A DNA stretch of 64,000 bases from Undibacterium cyanobacteriorum (GTDB lineage Bacteria; Pseudomonadota; Gammaproteobacteria; Burkholderiales; Burkholderiaceae_D): positions 3,410,001-3,474,000 of the forward strand of contig NZ_CP133720.1 in NCBI RefSeq assembly GCF_031326225.1, given 5' to 3'. The notes under the pieces are model-generated. The model was not told the origin of the DNA. It ran no database searches and saw nothing but the letters and a program-made list of their open reading frames with translations. Below are positions 53,887-62,434 of this stretch, piece after piece. Position 1 is the stretch's first letter, and each line of letters starts with the position of its first letter. The translations under genes and the position numbers were made by a program.

Positions 53887-55206
53887 TTAATGATCACGCG
53901 TTGTTCCTTGATCGCCCTTTGGATGAATTCTGACCAAGAGTATACGCGGCCCATTCATCTTCTTAACGACCGCATCGAACTGCGGGAATTCAATTTTTTG
54001 ACCTTCTTCCGGTAAGTCGCCGAGCGCGTGCATAATCAAACCACCGATCGATTCAACCTCTTCACTATCGAGATCAATCCCCAAGGCGATACCGAGTGTG
54101 AACAAAGGTAGGCTGCCTTTACCGATCAAGGTACCATCATCAAGCAAGGTCCAATCATTGTCGTTCTGACGGAATTCATCACGTATTTGCCCGACTAGCG
54201 CACTCAAGAGATTATCCAGTGTTAAGAACCCCACTGGTTTAGCATCACGATAACCTACCATCGCAAAGTGTGGAGCTCCTTTGCGGAAACGACGGAACAG
54301 TTCCAGAGCTGGCATATTCGGTGGCACCACTTCGACATGACGCAGATGCTTACTCAAATCCTGCAAGGATTTACCGCTTTGCTGCGCCAAAAACAGATCT
54401 TTCAGATGCAAAGTACCCAACACCGTTTCACCATCACTGTCGATATAGGGGTAACGACTGAAACGATTACGCGCGGCGGTTGCCATATTTTCTTCAAGGC
54501 TGGCATCTTTATACATCGCTACCACCTCACTAAACGGGCGCATCAGATCGGAAATCTCAAGATCACCAAAATCCAACATCTGCGCCATGATGCTCCACTC
54601 ATCGGGTGTTAGCTTTTTGCTGGCATGACTACCACGCAAAATCATTTTGAGCTCTTCCGGCGAGTAATGGGCATCACTACCGTGACTTGCATCCAAACCC
54701 AACCATTTCAATACTTTATTGGCGCTACCATTCAGCACCCAAATCGCTGGAAACATCAGCCAGTAGAACAGATACAAAGCGGGCGCAGTCCATAGCGAAA
54801 CGCGTTCAGGCATGCGGATTGCCATCGACTTGGGCGCCAATTCACCCAAGACGATATGCATAAAGGAGATCACGAAAAATGCGAAAAAGAAGGAGATCCC
54901 GTGAATCAACTTTTCTGACTCCACTCCGACGGTGACCAACAGTGGTTCCAACAGACGTGCGAAAGCAGGTTCACCAATCCAGCCCAAGCCCAATGAAGCA
55001 AGGGTGATACCGAGCTGGCAAGCGGATAAATAGGCATCGAGATTTTTATGCACAACGGCGAGCACGCGCCCGCGTAAGCCACTGACTTTGGCGATACTTC
55101 TTACTCTTGTTTGCCGCAATTTGACCAAACCAAACTCGGCTGCAACAAAGAAACCGTTCAGCACAACCAAAGCAAATGCCGCAATAACCAGTAATAAATT
55201 GTCCAA
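53887..55206 (-). CDS. CNNM/CorC-type transporter (HlyC/CorC family)
   Basis: 439 residues. The N-terminal DUF21 (CNNM) membrane domain has several helices (LVVLNGFFVAAEFGLVKLRQTRV), then a pair of CBS domains (about 215-340), then a CorC-HlyC C-terminal domain (about 355-435; GLIMHALGDLPEEGQKI). Proteins of this family act in Mg2+/Co2+ transport or homeostasis and are often labelled hemolysins without evidence. ATG at 55206. Confidence 0.92.
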   Translation of the reverse strand: MDNLLLVIAAFALVVLNGFFVAAEFGLVKLRQTRVRSIAKVSGLRGRVLAVVHKNLDAYLSACQLGITLASLGLGWIGEPAFARLLEPLLVTVGVESEKLIHGISFFFAFFVISFMHIVLGELAPKSMAIRMPERVSLWTAPALYLFYWLMFPAIWVLNGSANKVLKWLGLDASHGSDAHYSPEELKMILRGSHASKKLTPDEWSIMAQMLDFGDLEISDLMRPFSEVVAMYKDASLEENMATAARNRFSRYPYIDSDGETVLGTLHLKDLFLAQQSGKSLQDLSKHLRHVEVVPPNMPALELFRRFRKGAPHFAMVGYRDAKPVGFLTLDNLLSALVGQIRDEFRQNDNDWTLLDDGTLIGKGSLPLFTLGIALGIDLDSEEVESIGGLIMHALGDLPEEGQKIEFPQFDAVVKKMNGPRILLVRIHPKGDQGTTRDH

Positions 55207-55460
55207 CGTCCATCTCTCTCAAAAACGTACAAGGCTCTACTTTACCGCATAAATACGACATGCTTATAACAAGTACATGATTATCAACAATGCCGTTGAC
55301 GCAGAAATGATTGCGTTTCAAGACGTCAAGACATCAATTCGTAATTTGTTATTCTCATGTCATCGCATCCCGCTTGTGTCGCGTTAGCGAAAAAGTACTA
55401 TCCATACTCGTTCCACGATGTATGTTTTCAAACCACAGAATTCAAGAAAGATGTTCAATC

Positions 55461-56441
55461 ATGCTCAAAAAGACAACTTTGATAGCGACCATCATTACAT
55501 TAAGCTTTTCTCAACTAGCTGAAGCACATGAATTTGATAGCTTACTCAAAGCAAGAAAGTATGTAGAGGCAGAAAAGGCTGCCAACGCACGCCTGCAGGC
55601 GAGCCCCAATCATCCCGATGCGCTGGCCGCGAAAACTGAACTCATTTTGATCGAAGGTAAGGAGAGCCGCTTAGACGAGGCTTTAAAGCTCGCGGAACAA
55701 TGTATCAATGCCAATCCCAAGTTTTCCGAATGCTATGAACTGCATGGCAACATCAACGGTCTGAAAGCACAAAGGGCCAGCGTATTCACCGCCATGAGTT
55801 ACGCCAATAAATTTAAAGATTCCATCCGCAAAGCGATGGAGCTGGATCCCAATAATTTCGGTGCACGTTTTTCCATGCTGCAGTTTTATATCCAAGCACC
55901 GAAAGTGGTTGGTGGAGGGAAGAAAAATGCAGAAGAGTTCATTGCAGACACCAGTAAGACTAACCCGGTCGCGGCCACACTTTTTCAAGCACAGCTCGAT
56001 ATTGCGAACGACAATTTAGCCAAAGCACAAAGTATCGCACTGAGTGTCAATACCGCGAACATTGAAGGTTTAAATCGAATTCATCGATCTGTTCTGACCA
56101 GTCTCGGACACAGTTTCATCAACAATAAAAAGTATAGCGAGGCAGACAAGGTTTTCACCGATGCCAATTTACGTTACCCCGACTTCCCACTCGGGAATTT
56201 TGGCTTAGGTAAGAGTTTGCAAGAACAAGGGAAACAGAAGGAAGCGATCGCCTATTTCGAAAAAGCTATCGCGATCGAAGCTAGTGCGGCGGCTTACTTC
56301 CGTCTCGCCAAAGCACAGCAGTCGCTCGGTGAAAAAGCCAAGGCCATCAGTAACTTTGAAAAAGCCTTAAATAGCCAACCCGGCTTACCGAAAGCTTCGA
56401 AGAGCGAGGCTGAAGAACAACTCAAAACGCTCAAATCCTAA
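55461..56441 (+). CDS. Exported TPR-repeat protein
   Basis: 326 residues from ATG at 55461; the frame extends upstream to 55311 but the signal peptide (MLKKTTLIATIITLSFSQLAEA) begins at 55461 and the upstream part reads as noise. Tandem TPR motifs follow (ARKYVEAEKAANARL; ALKLAEQCINANPKFSECYEL; AIAYFEKAIAIEASAAAYF; AISNFEKALNSQP). It is a periplasmic or outer-membrane-associated scaffold; no partner is indicated by neighbours. Confidence 0.83.
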   Translation: MLKKTTLIATIITLSFSQLAEAHEFDSLLKARKYVEAEKAANARLQASPNHPDALAAKTELILIEGKESRLDEALKLAEQCINANPKFSECYELHGNINGLKAQRASVFTAMSYANKFKDSIRKAMELDPNNFGARFSMLQFYIQAPKVVGGGKKNAEEFIADTSKTNPVAATLFQAQLDIANDNLAKAQSIALSVNTANIEGLNRIHRSVLTSLGHSFINNKKYSEADKVFTDANLRYPDFPLGNFGLGKSLQEQGKQKEAIAYFEKAIAIEASAAAYFRLAKAQQSLGEKAKAISNFEKALNSQPGLPKASKSEAEEQLKTLKS

Positions 56442-56481
56442 GTGCGAAACCGAACTGACTGATCCATCACCGCGCAAAAAA

Positions 56482-56557
56482 CTGCTCGATTCTGCTGAAG
56501 CCTAGGCAGAATTTGAGCAGCGTCAAGCAAAGGCCGAATCGACATGTGAGTCGGCCT
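56482..56557 (+). other. Two consecutive stem-loops between TPR and YitT genes
   Basis: CTGCTC and ATTCTGC (56482-56487, 56489-56495) pair with GCAGAAT and GAGCAG (56506-56512, 56515-56520); then AGGCCGA (56531-56537) pairs with TCGGCCT (56551-56557). No T-run follows either, so this is not a standard terminator. It may be a leader element of yitT or a factor-dependent terminator region. Confidence 0.35.
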
Positions 56558-56608
56558 AGTTCAAGTCTACAATGTGGGACATTCATTTCTCTGTTTTGTT
56601 ACCACATC

Positions 56609-57232
56609 ATGAGCGCCGCCATGCCCGCCGTCCCTACCGCCGTCCCCCATCATTTTTTGGAAGACGTTCTTGCCATTTTTACAGGCACCCTATTGGTATC
56701 ACTCGGCGTCGCCATGTTTAAACAAGCCGGCCTTTTCACGGGCGGCACGGCTGGCTTAGCCTTCTTGATTCATTACGCCACCAACCTGAGTTTTGGTTTG
56801 GTTTTCTTCTTAATTAATCTACCGTTTTACTGGTTCGCATGGCAGCGCATGGGATGGCAATTCACGCTGAAGACTTTTTGTTCTGTTGGTTTGGTTTCGA
56901 TTTTTTCTAGCCTTCATCCACAAATGATACATTTGAGCACCATCACACCTTTTTATGTGGCGATCATCGGTGGCTCTTTAATGGGAGTCGGTTTTATTGT
57001 TTTGTTTAGACATCATGCCAGTCTCGGCGGTATCAACATTTTGGCTTTGTACTTGCAAGATAAACATGGAATTCGTGCAGGAAAATTGCAAATGGGCCTA
57101 GACATCGGCATTGTTCTCGCATCATTTTTTATTGTGCATCCGATTGCCATGCTGGCCTCTGTCCTCGGCGCGGTGGTTCTCAATCTGGCCATCATGCTCA
57201 ATCACCGTCCAGGGCGCTACTTAGCAGTTTGA
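56609..57232 (+). CDS. YitT family membrane protein
   Basis: 207 residues from ATG at 56609, chosen because the short polar N-terminus then leads straight to the first helix; upstream in-frame residues are antisense-like. Five to six hydrophobic helices with ASLGGINILALYLQDKHGIRAGKLQM, a conserved pair of small-residue motifs (FTGGTAGLAF) and glycine-rich loops fit the YitT/DUF161 family of uncharacterised inner-membrane transporters. It stands alone. Confidence 0.85.
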   Translation: MSAAMPAVPTAVPHHFLEDVLAIFTGTLLVSLGVAMFKQAGLFTGGTAGLAFLIHYATNLSFGLVFFLINLPFYWFAWQRMGWQFTLKTFCSVGLVSIFSSLHPQMIHLSTITPFYVAIIGGSLMGVGFIVLFRHHASLGGINILALYLQDKHGIRAGKLQMGLDIGIVLASFFIVHPIAMLASVLGAVVLNLAIMLNHRPGRYLAV

Positions 57233-57470
57233 AGAACTCCTCTAACTTTTTGTGGAAGCGCAAGTCTATTGGAAGCTTTGTGTAGAATGCGACACTGAAA
57301 CGCAGCCATCAAGGTCGCGTCAAGCTCGTCAAAGAATGAGCTTTTCTGCAGTGTCGGCATGGCCTGACGCCTGTTCTTAGTCTGCCACGGCCGCAGCATA
57401 GACTTCGCGTTTGACAGTCAAAGATGCTAAGCTGCATCACATTACAACACCACTCCACCGAGGAAATCAG

Positions 57471-58592
57471 ATGAATCAAGTCGTCATCAGCGGCACCGGT
57501 TTATATACGCCAGATCAATCCATTTCAAACGCCGAATTGATCGCCTGCTTTAATGCCTACGTTGAGCAATACAATCAAGAGAATGCAGCGGCAATCGCCA
57601 ATGGAGAATTACAAGCCCTCGAACCTTCAAGCGAAGCGTTTGTAGAAAAAGCCTCGGGTATCAAATCACGTTACGTGATGAATAAAGATGGTGTACTCGA
57701 TGTCAATCGTATGGTGCCCCGTATTCCAGAACGCAGCGATGACGAGCCGTCGATTATGTGTGACATGGCAGTCGCAGCAGCCAAACAAGCTTTGGAACGC
57801 GCAGGGAAAACAGCGGCTGATATCGATGCGGTAATTTGTGCGGCTTCGAATATGCAACGCGCATACCCAGCAATGGCGGTTGAAATTCAAAATGCTCTGG
57901 GCATTGACGGCTATGGCTATGACATGAACGTTGCTTGTTCCTCTGCCACGTTTGGTATCCAAGCTGCGATGAGCGCCATCCAAAGTGGTCAAGCGCGCGC
58001 TGTATTAGTTGTCAATCCTGAGATTACCAGCGGCCATTTGAATTGGCGCGATCGCGATAGTCATTTCATTTTCGGAGACGCTTGTACCGCAATCGTTTTG
58101 GAACGCGCTGATCTCGCCACTTCGGCGCACCAGTTCGCAATTTTAGGGATGAAATTAAAAACCCAATTCTCAAACAATATTCGCAACAACTTCGGCTTCT
58201 TAAATCGTGCTGATGAGAGTGGCATCGGCGCTCCGGATAAACTGTTCCGTCAACAAGGTCGCAAAGTATTTAAAGAAGTGTGTCCAATGGCAGCCGAGAC
58301 CATCACGAGCACGGTTCAAAGTGCAAGTCTGAACGTTGAGAGTATCAAACGCTTCTGGCTGCATCAGGCTAACCTGAACATGAATTTGTTGATCGCCCGC
58401 CTCATCCTTGGTCGCGATGCCAGCCCTGAAGAATCACCAACGATTCTCGACACTTACGCGAACACTTCCTCGGCAGGATCCATCATTGCTTTCCACAAGC
58501 ACCAAGATGACCTCGCTAAGGATGCGATCGGAGTCATCTGCTCTTTTGGTGCTGGTTATTCGATTGGATGCGTGGTCGTGAAAAAACTCTGA
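57471..58592 (+). CDS. Beta-ketoacyl-ACP synthase III, PA3286-like
   Basis: 373 residues from ATG at 57471, which follows GAGGAAATCAG; the open frame begins at 57411 but without a ribosome-binding site. The KAS III triad is present: Cys156 in NVACSSATFG, His in WLHQANLNM, Asn in YANTSSAGS. It is about 55 residues longer than FabH and matches, by recall, Pseudomonas aeruginosa PA3286, which primes fatty acid synthesis with octanoyl-CoA. It is separate from the fab gene cluster. A terminator follows. Confidence 0.88.
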   Translation: MNQVVISGTGLYTPDQSISNAELIACFNAYVEQYNQENAAAIANGELQALEPSSEAFVEKASGIKSRYVMNKDGVLDVNRMVPRIPERSDDEPSIMCDMAVAAAKQALERAGKTAADIDAVICAASNMQRAYPAMAVEIQNALGIDGYGYDMNVACSSATFGIQAAMSAIQSGQARAVLVVNPEITSGHLNWRDRDSHFIFGDACTAIVLERADLATSAHQFAILGMKLKTQFSNNIRNNFGFLNRADESGIGAPDKLFRQQGRKVFKEVCPMAAETITSTVQSASLNVESIKRFWLHQANLNMNLLIARLILGRDASPEESPTILDTYANTSSAGSIIAFHKHQDDLAKDAIGVICSFGAGYSIGCVVVKKL

Positions 58593-58662
58593 TGAGACAC
58601 CAACATTCGAGATAGTAAAACTCGGATGAAGAATAAGGGCTGAGTACTTGCTTTACCCTCAT

Positions 58663-58692
58663 GCGCCACAAGCGATTGTGGCGCTTTTGTTT
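58663..58692 (+). terminator. Rho-independent terminator of the KAS III gene
   Basis: GCGCCACAA (58663-58671) pairs with TTGTGGCGC (58676-58684) around a GCGA loop, followed by TTTTGTTTT. It lies 70 bp past the synthase stop. Confidence 0.88.
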
Positions 58693-58830
58693 TGAATCAC
58701 CGCCATCGTTCATGCACTAGGCACGACTCGATATTAGGCACGACAAAATTCAAGGTCTGTGCAGGCAAAATTACCCAAGTTTGCGCTACCGCAAACCCAC
58801 ACCCGCTTTCCACCTCAGCTCCCTTAGCGC

Positions 58831-58872
58831 TTGATCTAGCTCAAATCTAATGGTGCAGTGCGCAACTACACT
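58831..58872 (+). promoter_or_regulatory. ompW: FNR/ANR-type site and -10 of ompW
   Basis: TTGATCTAGCTCAA (58831-58844) matches the FNR consensus TTGAT-N4-ATCAA in 9 of 10 fixed positions. A -10-like TACACT lies at 58867-58872. Taking transcription start as 58879, the site is centred at -41.5, the classical class II activation position. E. coli ompW is a known FNR target, so anaerobic or low-oxygen induction is likely here too. Confidence 0.7.
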
Positions 58873-58932
58873 GCTTTCATCAAATTTTGATTTTTTGATT
58901 AACACTTCAGTTCAACACTAAGGAAATACAAA

Positions 58933-59544
58933 ATGAAAAAGATCGTTCTCGCACTCTCTTTAGCTGCACTCGGCGCTGTTAGCACACAAGCGATGGCTCA
59001 AGAAGGTACTTGGTTGTTGCGTGGTCGCGCAGTCAATATCAGCCCAGCAAATGGTTCTGATCCAGTCGGTGGCACTGGCGCAGCAGATCGCATCACTGTC
59101 AGCAAAAAAACTATTCCTGAGTTCGATGTCTCTTATTTCGTGACACCGAACATTGCAGCAGAATTGATTTTGACTTACCCACAAAAACACACTGTGTATT
59201 TGGATGGTGCGGACATTGGTACGTTCAAACATTTGCCACCAACTTTGTCTTTGCAATACCACTTTGCTCCAACTGGCGATGTCAATCCTTACCTCGGCGC
59301 TGGCGTGAACTACACCAACATATCTTCTGTGAACTTGTTGGGCGGCAAAGGCGGTTTGGAAAGCAATAGCTTTGGCTTGTCTTTGCAAGCTGGCGTTGAC
59401 TTCAAGATCGACAAAAACTGGTCTTTCAACATCGATGTGAAGAAAGTACAGATTCGCAGTGACGTCAGCTTGAGCGGCGCGAAAATCAGTGCTGTAAAAG
59501 TTGACCCAGTATTGGTTGGCGTTGGTTTCGGCTATCGCTTCTGA
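58933..59544 (+). CDS. ompW: OmpW family outer-membrane protein
   Basis: 203 residues. Signal peptide (1-22, ALGAVSTQAMA) then an eight-stranded barrel with the OmpW signature DVSYFVTPNIAAELILTYPQKH, PPTLSLQYHF and the C-terminal GVGFGYRF ending in Phe. OmpW forms a narrow hydrophobic pore. The upstream FNR-type site and TACACT -10 support oxygen control. ATG at 58933 follows AAGGAAATACAAA. Confidence 0.94.
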   Translation: MKKIVLALSLAALGAVSTQAMAQEGTWLLRGRAVNISPANGSDPVGGTGAADRITVSKKTIPEFDVSYFVTPNIAAELILTYPQKHTVYLDGADIGTFKHLPPTLSLQYHFAPTGDVNPYLGAGVNYTNISSVNLLGGKGGLESNSFGLSLQAGVDFKIDKNWSFNIDVKKVQIRSDVSLSGAKISAVKVDPVLVGVGFGYRF

Positions 59545-59555
59545 CCTAAGCGAAA

Positions 59556-59593
59556 AGACTACTTGATTCGACCTCCTCCCCTTCGAGTAGTCT
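59556..59593 (+). other. Hairpin after ompW
   Basis: AGACTACT (59556-59563) pairs with AGTAGTCT (59586-59593), followed shortly by TGTTTT. It is a weaker structure than the terminator at 59651, and may be an additional 3' stabiliser or terminator. Confidence 0.4.
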
Positions 59594-59650
59594 AGCCTCT
59601 TGTTTTGGGGTGTAAGCAGATGGAACCTCGTTTCAGCTGTGATGCACATT

Positions 59651-59684
59651 AATCGCCATTCTCTTTGAGTTTGGCGATTTTTTT
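59651..59684 (+). terminator. Rho-independent terminator of ompW
   Basis: AATCGCCA (59651-59658) pairs with TGGCGATT (59672-59679) and runs into a T-tract (59678-59684). It lies about 107 bp after the ompW stop and faces the convergent glcF. Confidence 0.85.
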
Positions 59685-59730
59685 ATGCACTGACTAAAAT
59701 CCAGCTGTTTGCCGAGAGTCGCTAGCTAAA

Positions 59731-60966
59731 TCAAGTTTTGTCGATCGCTCGATCGAGTAGCATGATCCAATGTTCCACCGGTGTATTGGTGCCTGTCTGC
59801 AAATGAAGTTGGCAAGCCATATTGGCCGACACAATACGTTCACCTTCGCACTCTTGGAGCGCTTCTACTTTTTGATCGCGTAGTTGTTGCGATAAGGGTC
59901 CCTGCAAAATCGAATACGTGCCCGCTGATCCGCAACAAAGATGCGCATCACGACAAGTGCGTACTTCTGCGCCGAGCTCACGCAACAAATCTTCAACAAA
60001 TCGATCTTCACGCAGACCATGCCGCAAACTGCAGGGCGCGTGCCACGCAAGAGTTTGCTCGATCTTGCCGCCCAATCTTTCAATCAGCTGATGGCGAAAG
60101 GAACTTAAATACCGCCCGACGTCCATACTTTTACTCGCCATTACTTTTGACTTCTCCGCGTACACAGGATCCTGCGCTAACAATTCGGGATAATCATGCA
60201 CCATCAGGCCACAACCGGAAGCCGTCATCACGATCGCTTCCGCTCCTGATTGCAAATGCGGCCACCATGCATCAACGGTCTGACGCGCCTGTTGGCGAGC
60301 TCGCTCAGCATCGCTTAAATGTAGAGCAACCGCTCCACAACATTGCGACTGTGCGATTTCAATGGCTTGTACCCCACAAACATCCAACACGCGCGCCGTC
60401 GCTGCATTGATTTCCGGCCCCAAAGCAGATTGCACACAACCAGCCAATAGAAGCACCTGCCGTGGGTGTTGGGTAACGGGACGTTTTAACAATTCAGGCG
60501 CGACTGTCAAAGGAATTTTTTTCTGCAGTGAATCTGGCAATACAGCACGCATACCGCGTCCCAAGTGCAAGGCCATGTTGAACAGACGAGGATTCGTCAG
60601 TCCATGTTTGAGCCCAGCCCGTAACAGAGATTGCCAGAAATTTCGAGGTGAACGCCGCTCCAGTTCGGTTCGACCAATATCCAATAAGCGATGATATTGC
60701 ACGCCTGAAGGACAGGTCGTCTCACAGCTACGGCAGCTCAAACAGCGATCCAAATGTGAGTGGGTGATCGCACTCACTTGCTGCCCTTCCAACATTTGTT
60801 TGATTAAGTAAATGCGCCCGCGTGGGCCATCTAATTCATCTCCTAGCAATTGATACGTAGGGCAAGTCGCATTGCACATACCGCAGTGCACGCAACTACG
60901 CAGTATGCTCTCTGCTTCAGCACCTTCGATAGTGGCTCTTATTTCGGGCAATAAATTCGTTTGCAT
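59731..60966 (-). CDS. glcF: Glycolate oxidase iron-sulfur subunit
   Basis: 411 residues. Two 4Fe-4S clusters: CVHCGMCNATCP (Cys25, 28, 31, 35) and CLSCRSCETTCP (Cys75, 78, 81, 85). Two CCG domains follow (LLLAGCVQ...QCCGAVALH; CSLRHGL...CCGSAGTYS). It carries electrons from the GlcD flavin to the quinone pool in glycolate oxidation. Last gene of glcDEF, starting 9 bp after the glcE stop. Confidence 0.95.
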   Translation of the reverse strand: MQTNLLPEIRATIEGAEAESILRSCVHCGMCNATCPTYQLLGDELDGPRGRIYLIKQMLEGQQVSAITHSHLDRCLSCRSCETTCPSGVQYHRLLDIGRTELERRSPRNFWQSLLRAGLKHGLTNPRLFNMALHLGRGMRAVLPDSLQKKIPLTVAPELLKRPVTQHPRQVLLLAGCVQSALGPEINAATARVLDVCGVQAIEIAQSQCCGAVALHLSDAERARQQARQTVDAWWPHLQSGAEAIVMTASGCGLMVHDYPELLAQDPVYAEKSKVMASKSMDVGRYLSSFRHQLIERLGGKIEQTLAWHAPCSLRHGLREDRFVEDLLRELGAEVRTCRDAHLCCGSAGTYSILQGPLSQQLRDQKVEALQECEGERIVSANMACQLHLQTGTNTPVEHWIMLLDRAIDKT

Positions 60967-60975
60967 TCTTCACCA

Positions 60976-62412
60976 TTACCTGTGGTTTGAGCGATCGTTT
61001 CGGCCGAGATCAAACACCCCGGCTGGATCAAACACCATTCGTATTCTCTCCTCGAGCACGCGCTGTGCTGCGCTAACGTCACTGAACGCTAACTCACCAG
61101 TTGGCACATTTCTGAACATAGTCGCATGACCACGCATCTGGCGCGCAAAACTTCGCACCACTTCAGCGTTTTCCATCGTCCACAACCAGCGTTGCGCACC
61201 ACCCCATTCGATCAAACTCTTACAGCGAAATTCAGGCGCTGGCGCACTACTTGGCAATGACAAACGCCACAAAGGCATCGCTGGTTCGGCGGCAAAGAAA
61301 AAGTGTTCTTGTTCACGCACGCTCTGCCAAAATTGAGCATCATTATCGATCCGTAAGCCCCCGAGTTTGTGATGGGTTTGCTCGATGACTTCGACTAAAC
61401 CAGACAAGCGAATACTCAAACGCCCCGCATAATAACAACTGGCTGAGATCGGCAAACATTCTTGCGCCCAACGATGCAGCGCCAGCATCGCGTCGTGCTC
61501 AGACATCGCGAAGACCAGACTACATTCGACCTGCGGTTTGGGCACCACCTTCAACGTCACTTCCATCACCGCACCCAGCTTGCCTAGACTGCCGACACAC
61601 AAGCGCGGCACGTCGAAGCCTGCCACGTTCTTGATCACCTTCGCACCAAAGCGCAAAACTTCGGCGCGACCGTTCAAAAGCGTAATACCGAGCACATGAT
61701 CTTTGATGGCAGCGGTATAAGCGCGGCGCGGCCCCGATATCCCGCACGCAAGCATACCGCCGATGGTCGCGCTCGGACCGAATAAAGGAGGCTCAAACGC
61801 CAACATTTGTTGATGCTGATCCAACAACACGTTCACTTCACTGAGCAAGGTTCCCGCTTTCGCTTTGATATACAGTTCACTCGGTTCATATTCCATCACT
61901 CCGGCGTAGGCGCGGGTATGAAAATCGTCCACTTCCACCACACCACCACGCTCTGATCCATCAGTATCGATTGAAGAGGCACTACGCCCATACCAAGTTT
62001 TACTCGCACCACCGACGATGCGTAATTTTCTTTGCTTTGCTAAAGCCTCGCGTATTTGTTCGCGCCATGGCATCAAGTGATCTTGTGCGACAGTGGATGT
62101 AGTGGGATGCTCTTGTAACTCACTTGGATCACTTACTATCGCTGGCGTCGAGACACTTAATTGCACCGAACTAGTGACTGCTTCGGTTCTTGGAGTAGCA
62201 AATGTTGAATCCGATTGAGCCGACGGTGCATTATCACGCTTGGTATTTCTTTTCGTCGATTTAGGTACTCTTTTGGGGCTTGCTTGAGTTTCCGACGAGC
62301 GCGTAGATACCTCAACAGCACCATTCTGCAACGCAGATGGAGGGATACTCTGCGCCGAAGCACTTTCAGCCTCTACCGTGCTTTTGACAGTCGTTCGTTT
62401 GGTACGTGCCAT
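60976..62412 (-). CDS. glcE: Glycolate oxidase FAD-binding subunit GlcE with long N-terminal tail
   Basis: 478 residues, about 130 more than usual. Residues 1-113 are low-complexity (Ser, Thr, Lys, Pro, Ala; e.g. PKRVPKSTKRNTKRD), and the conserved FAD_binding_4 fold starts near 116 (LRIVGGASKTWYG; GPSATIGGMLACGISGPRRAYTAAIKDHVLG). An ATG at 62073 would remove the tail but has no ribosome-binding site and would leave a 360-bp gap inside the operon, so I keep the long form. It pairs with GlcD as a flavin subunit. Confidence 0.9.
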   Translation of the reverse strand: MARTKRTTVKSTVEAESASAQSIPPSALQNGAVEVSTRSSETQASPKRVPKSTKRNTKRDNAPSAQSDSTFATPRTEAVTSSVQLSVSTPAIVSDPSELQEHPTTSTVAQDHLMPWREQIREALAKQRKLRIVGGASKTWYGRSASSIDTDGSERGGVVEVDDFHTRAYAGVMEYEPSELYIKAKAGTLLSEVNVLLDQHQQMLAFEPPLFGPSATIGGMLACGISGPRRAYTAAIKDHVLGITLLNGRAEVLRFGAKVIKNVAGFDVPRLCVGSLGKLGAVMEVTLKVVPKPQVECSLVFAMSEHDAMLALHRWAQECLPISASCYYAGRLSIRLSGLVEVIEQTHHKLGGLRIDNDAQFWQSVREQEHFFFAAEPAMPLWRLSLPSSAPAPEFRCKSLIEWGGAQRWLWTMENAEVVRSFARQMRGHATMFRNVPTGELAFSDVSAAQRVLEERIRMVFDPAGVFDLGRNDRSNHR

Positions 62413-62434
62413 ATCAGATCGCCTATCAAATCTT

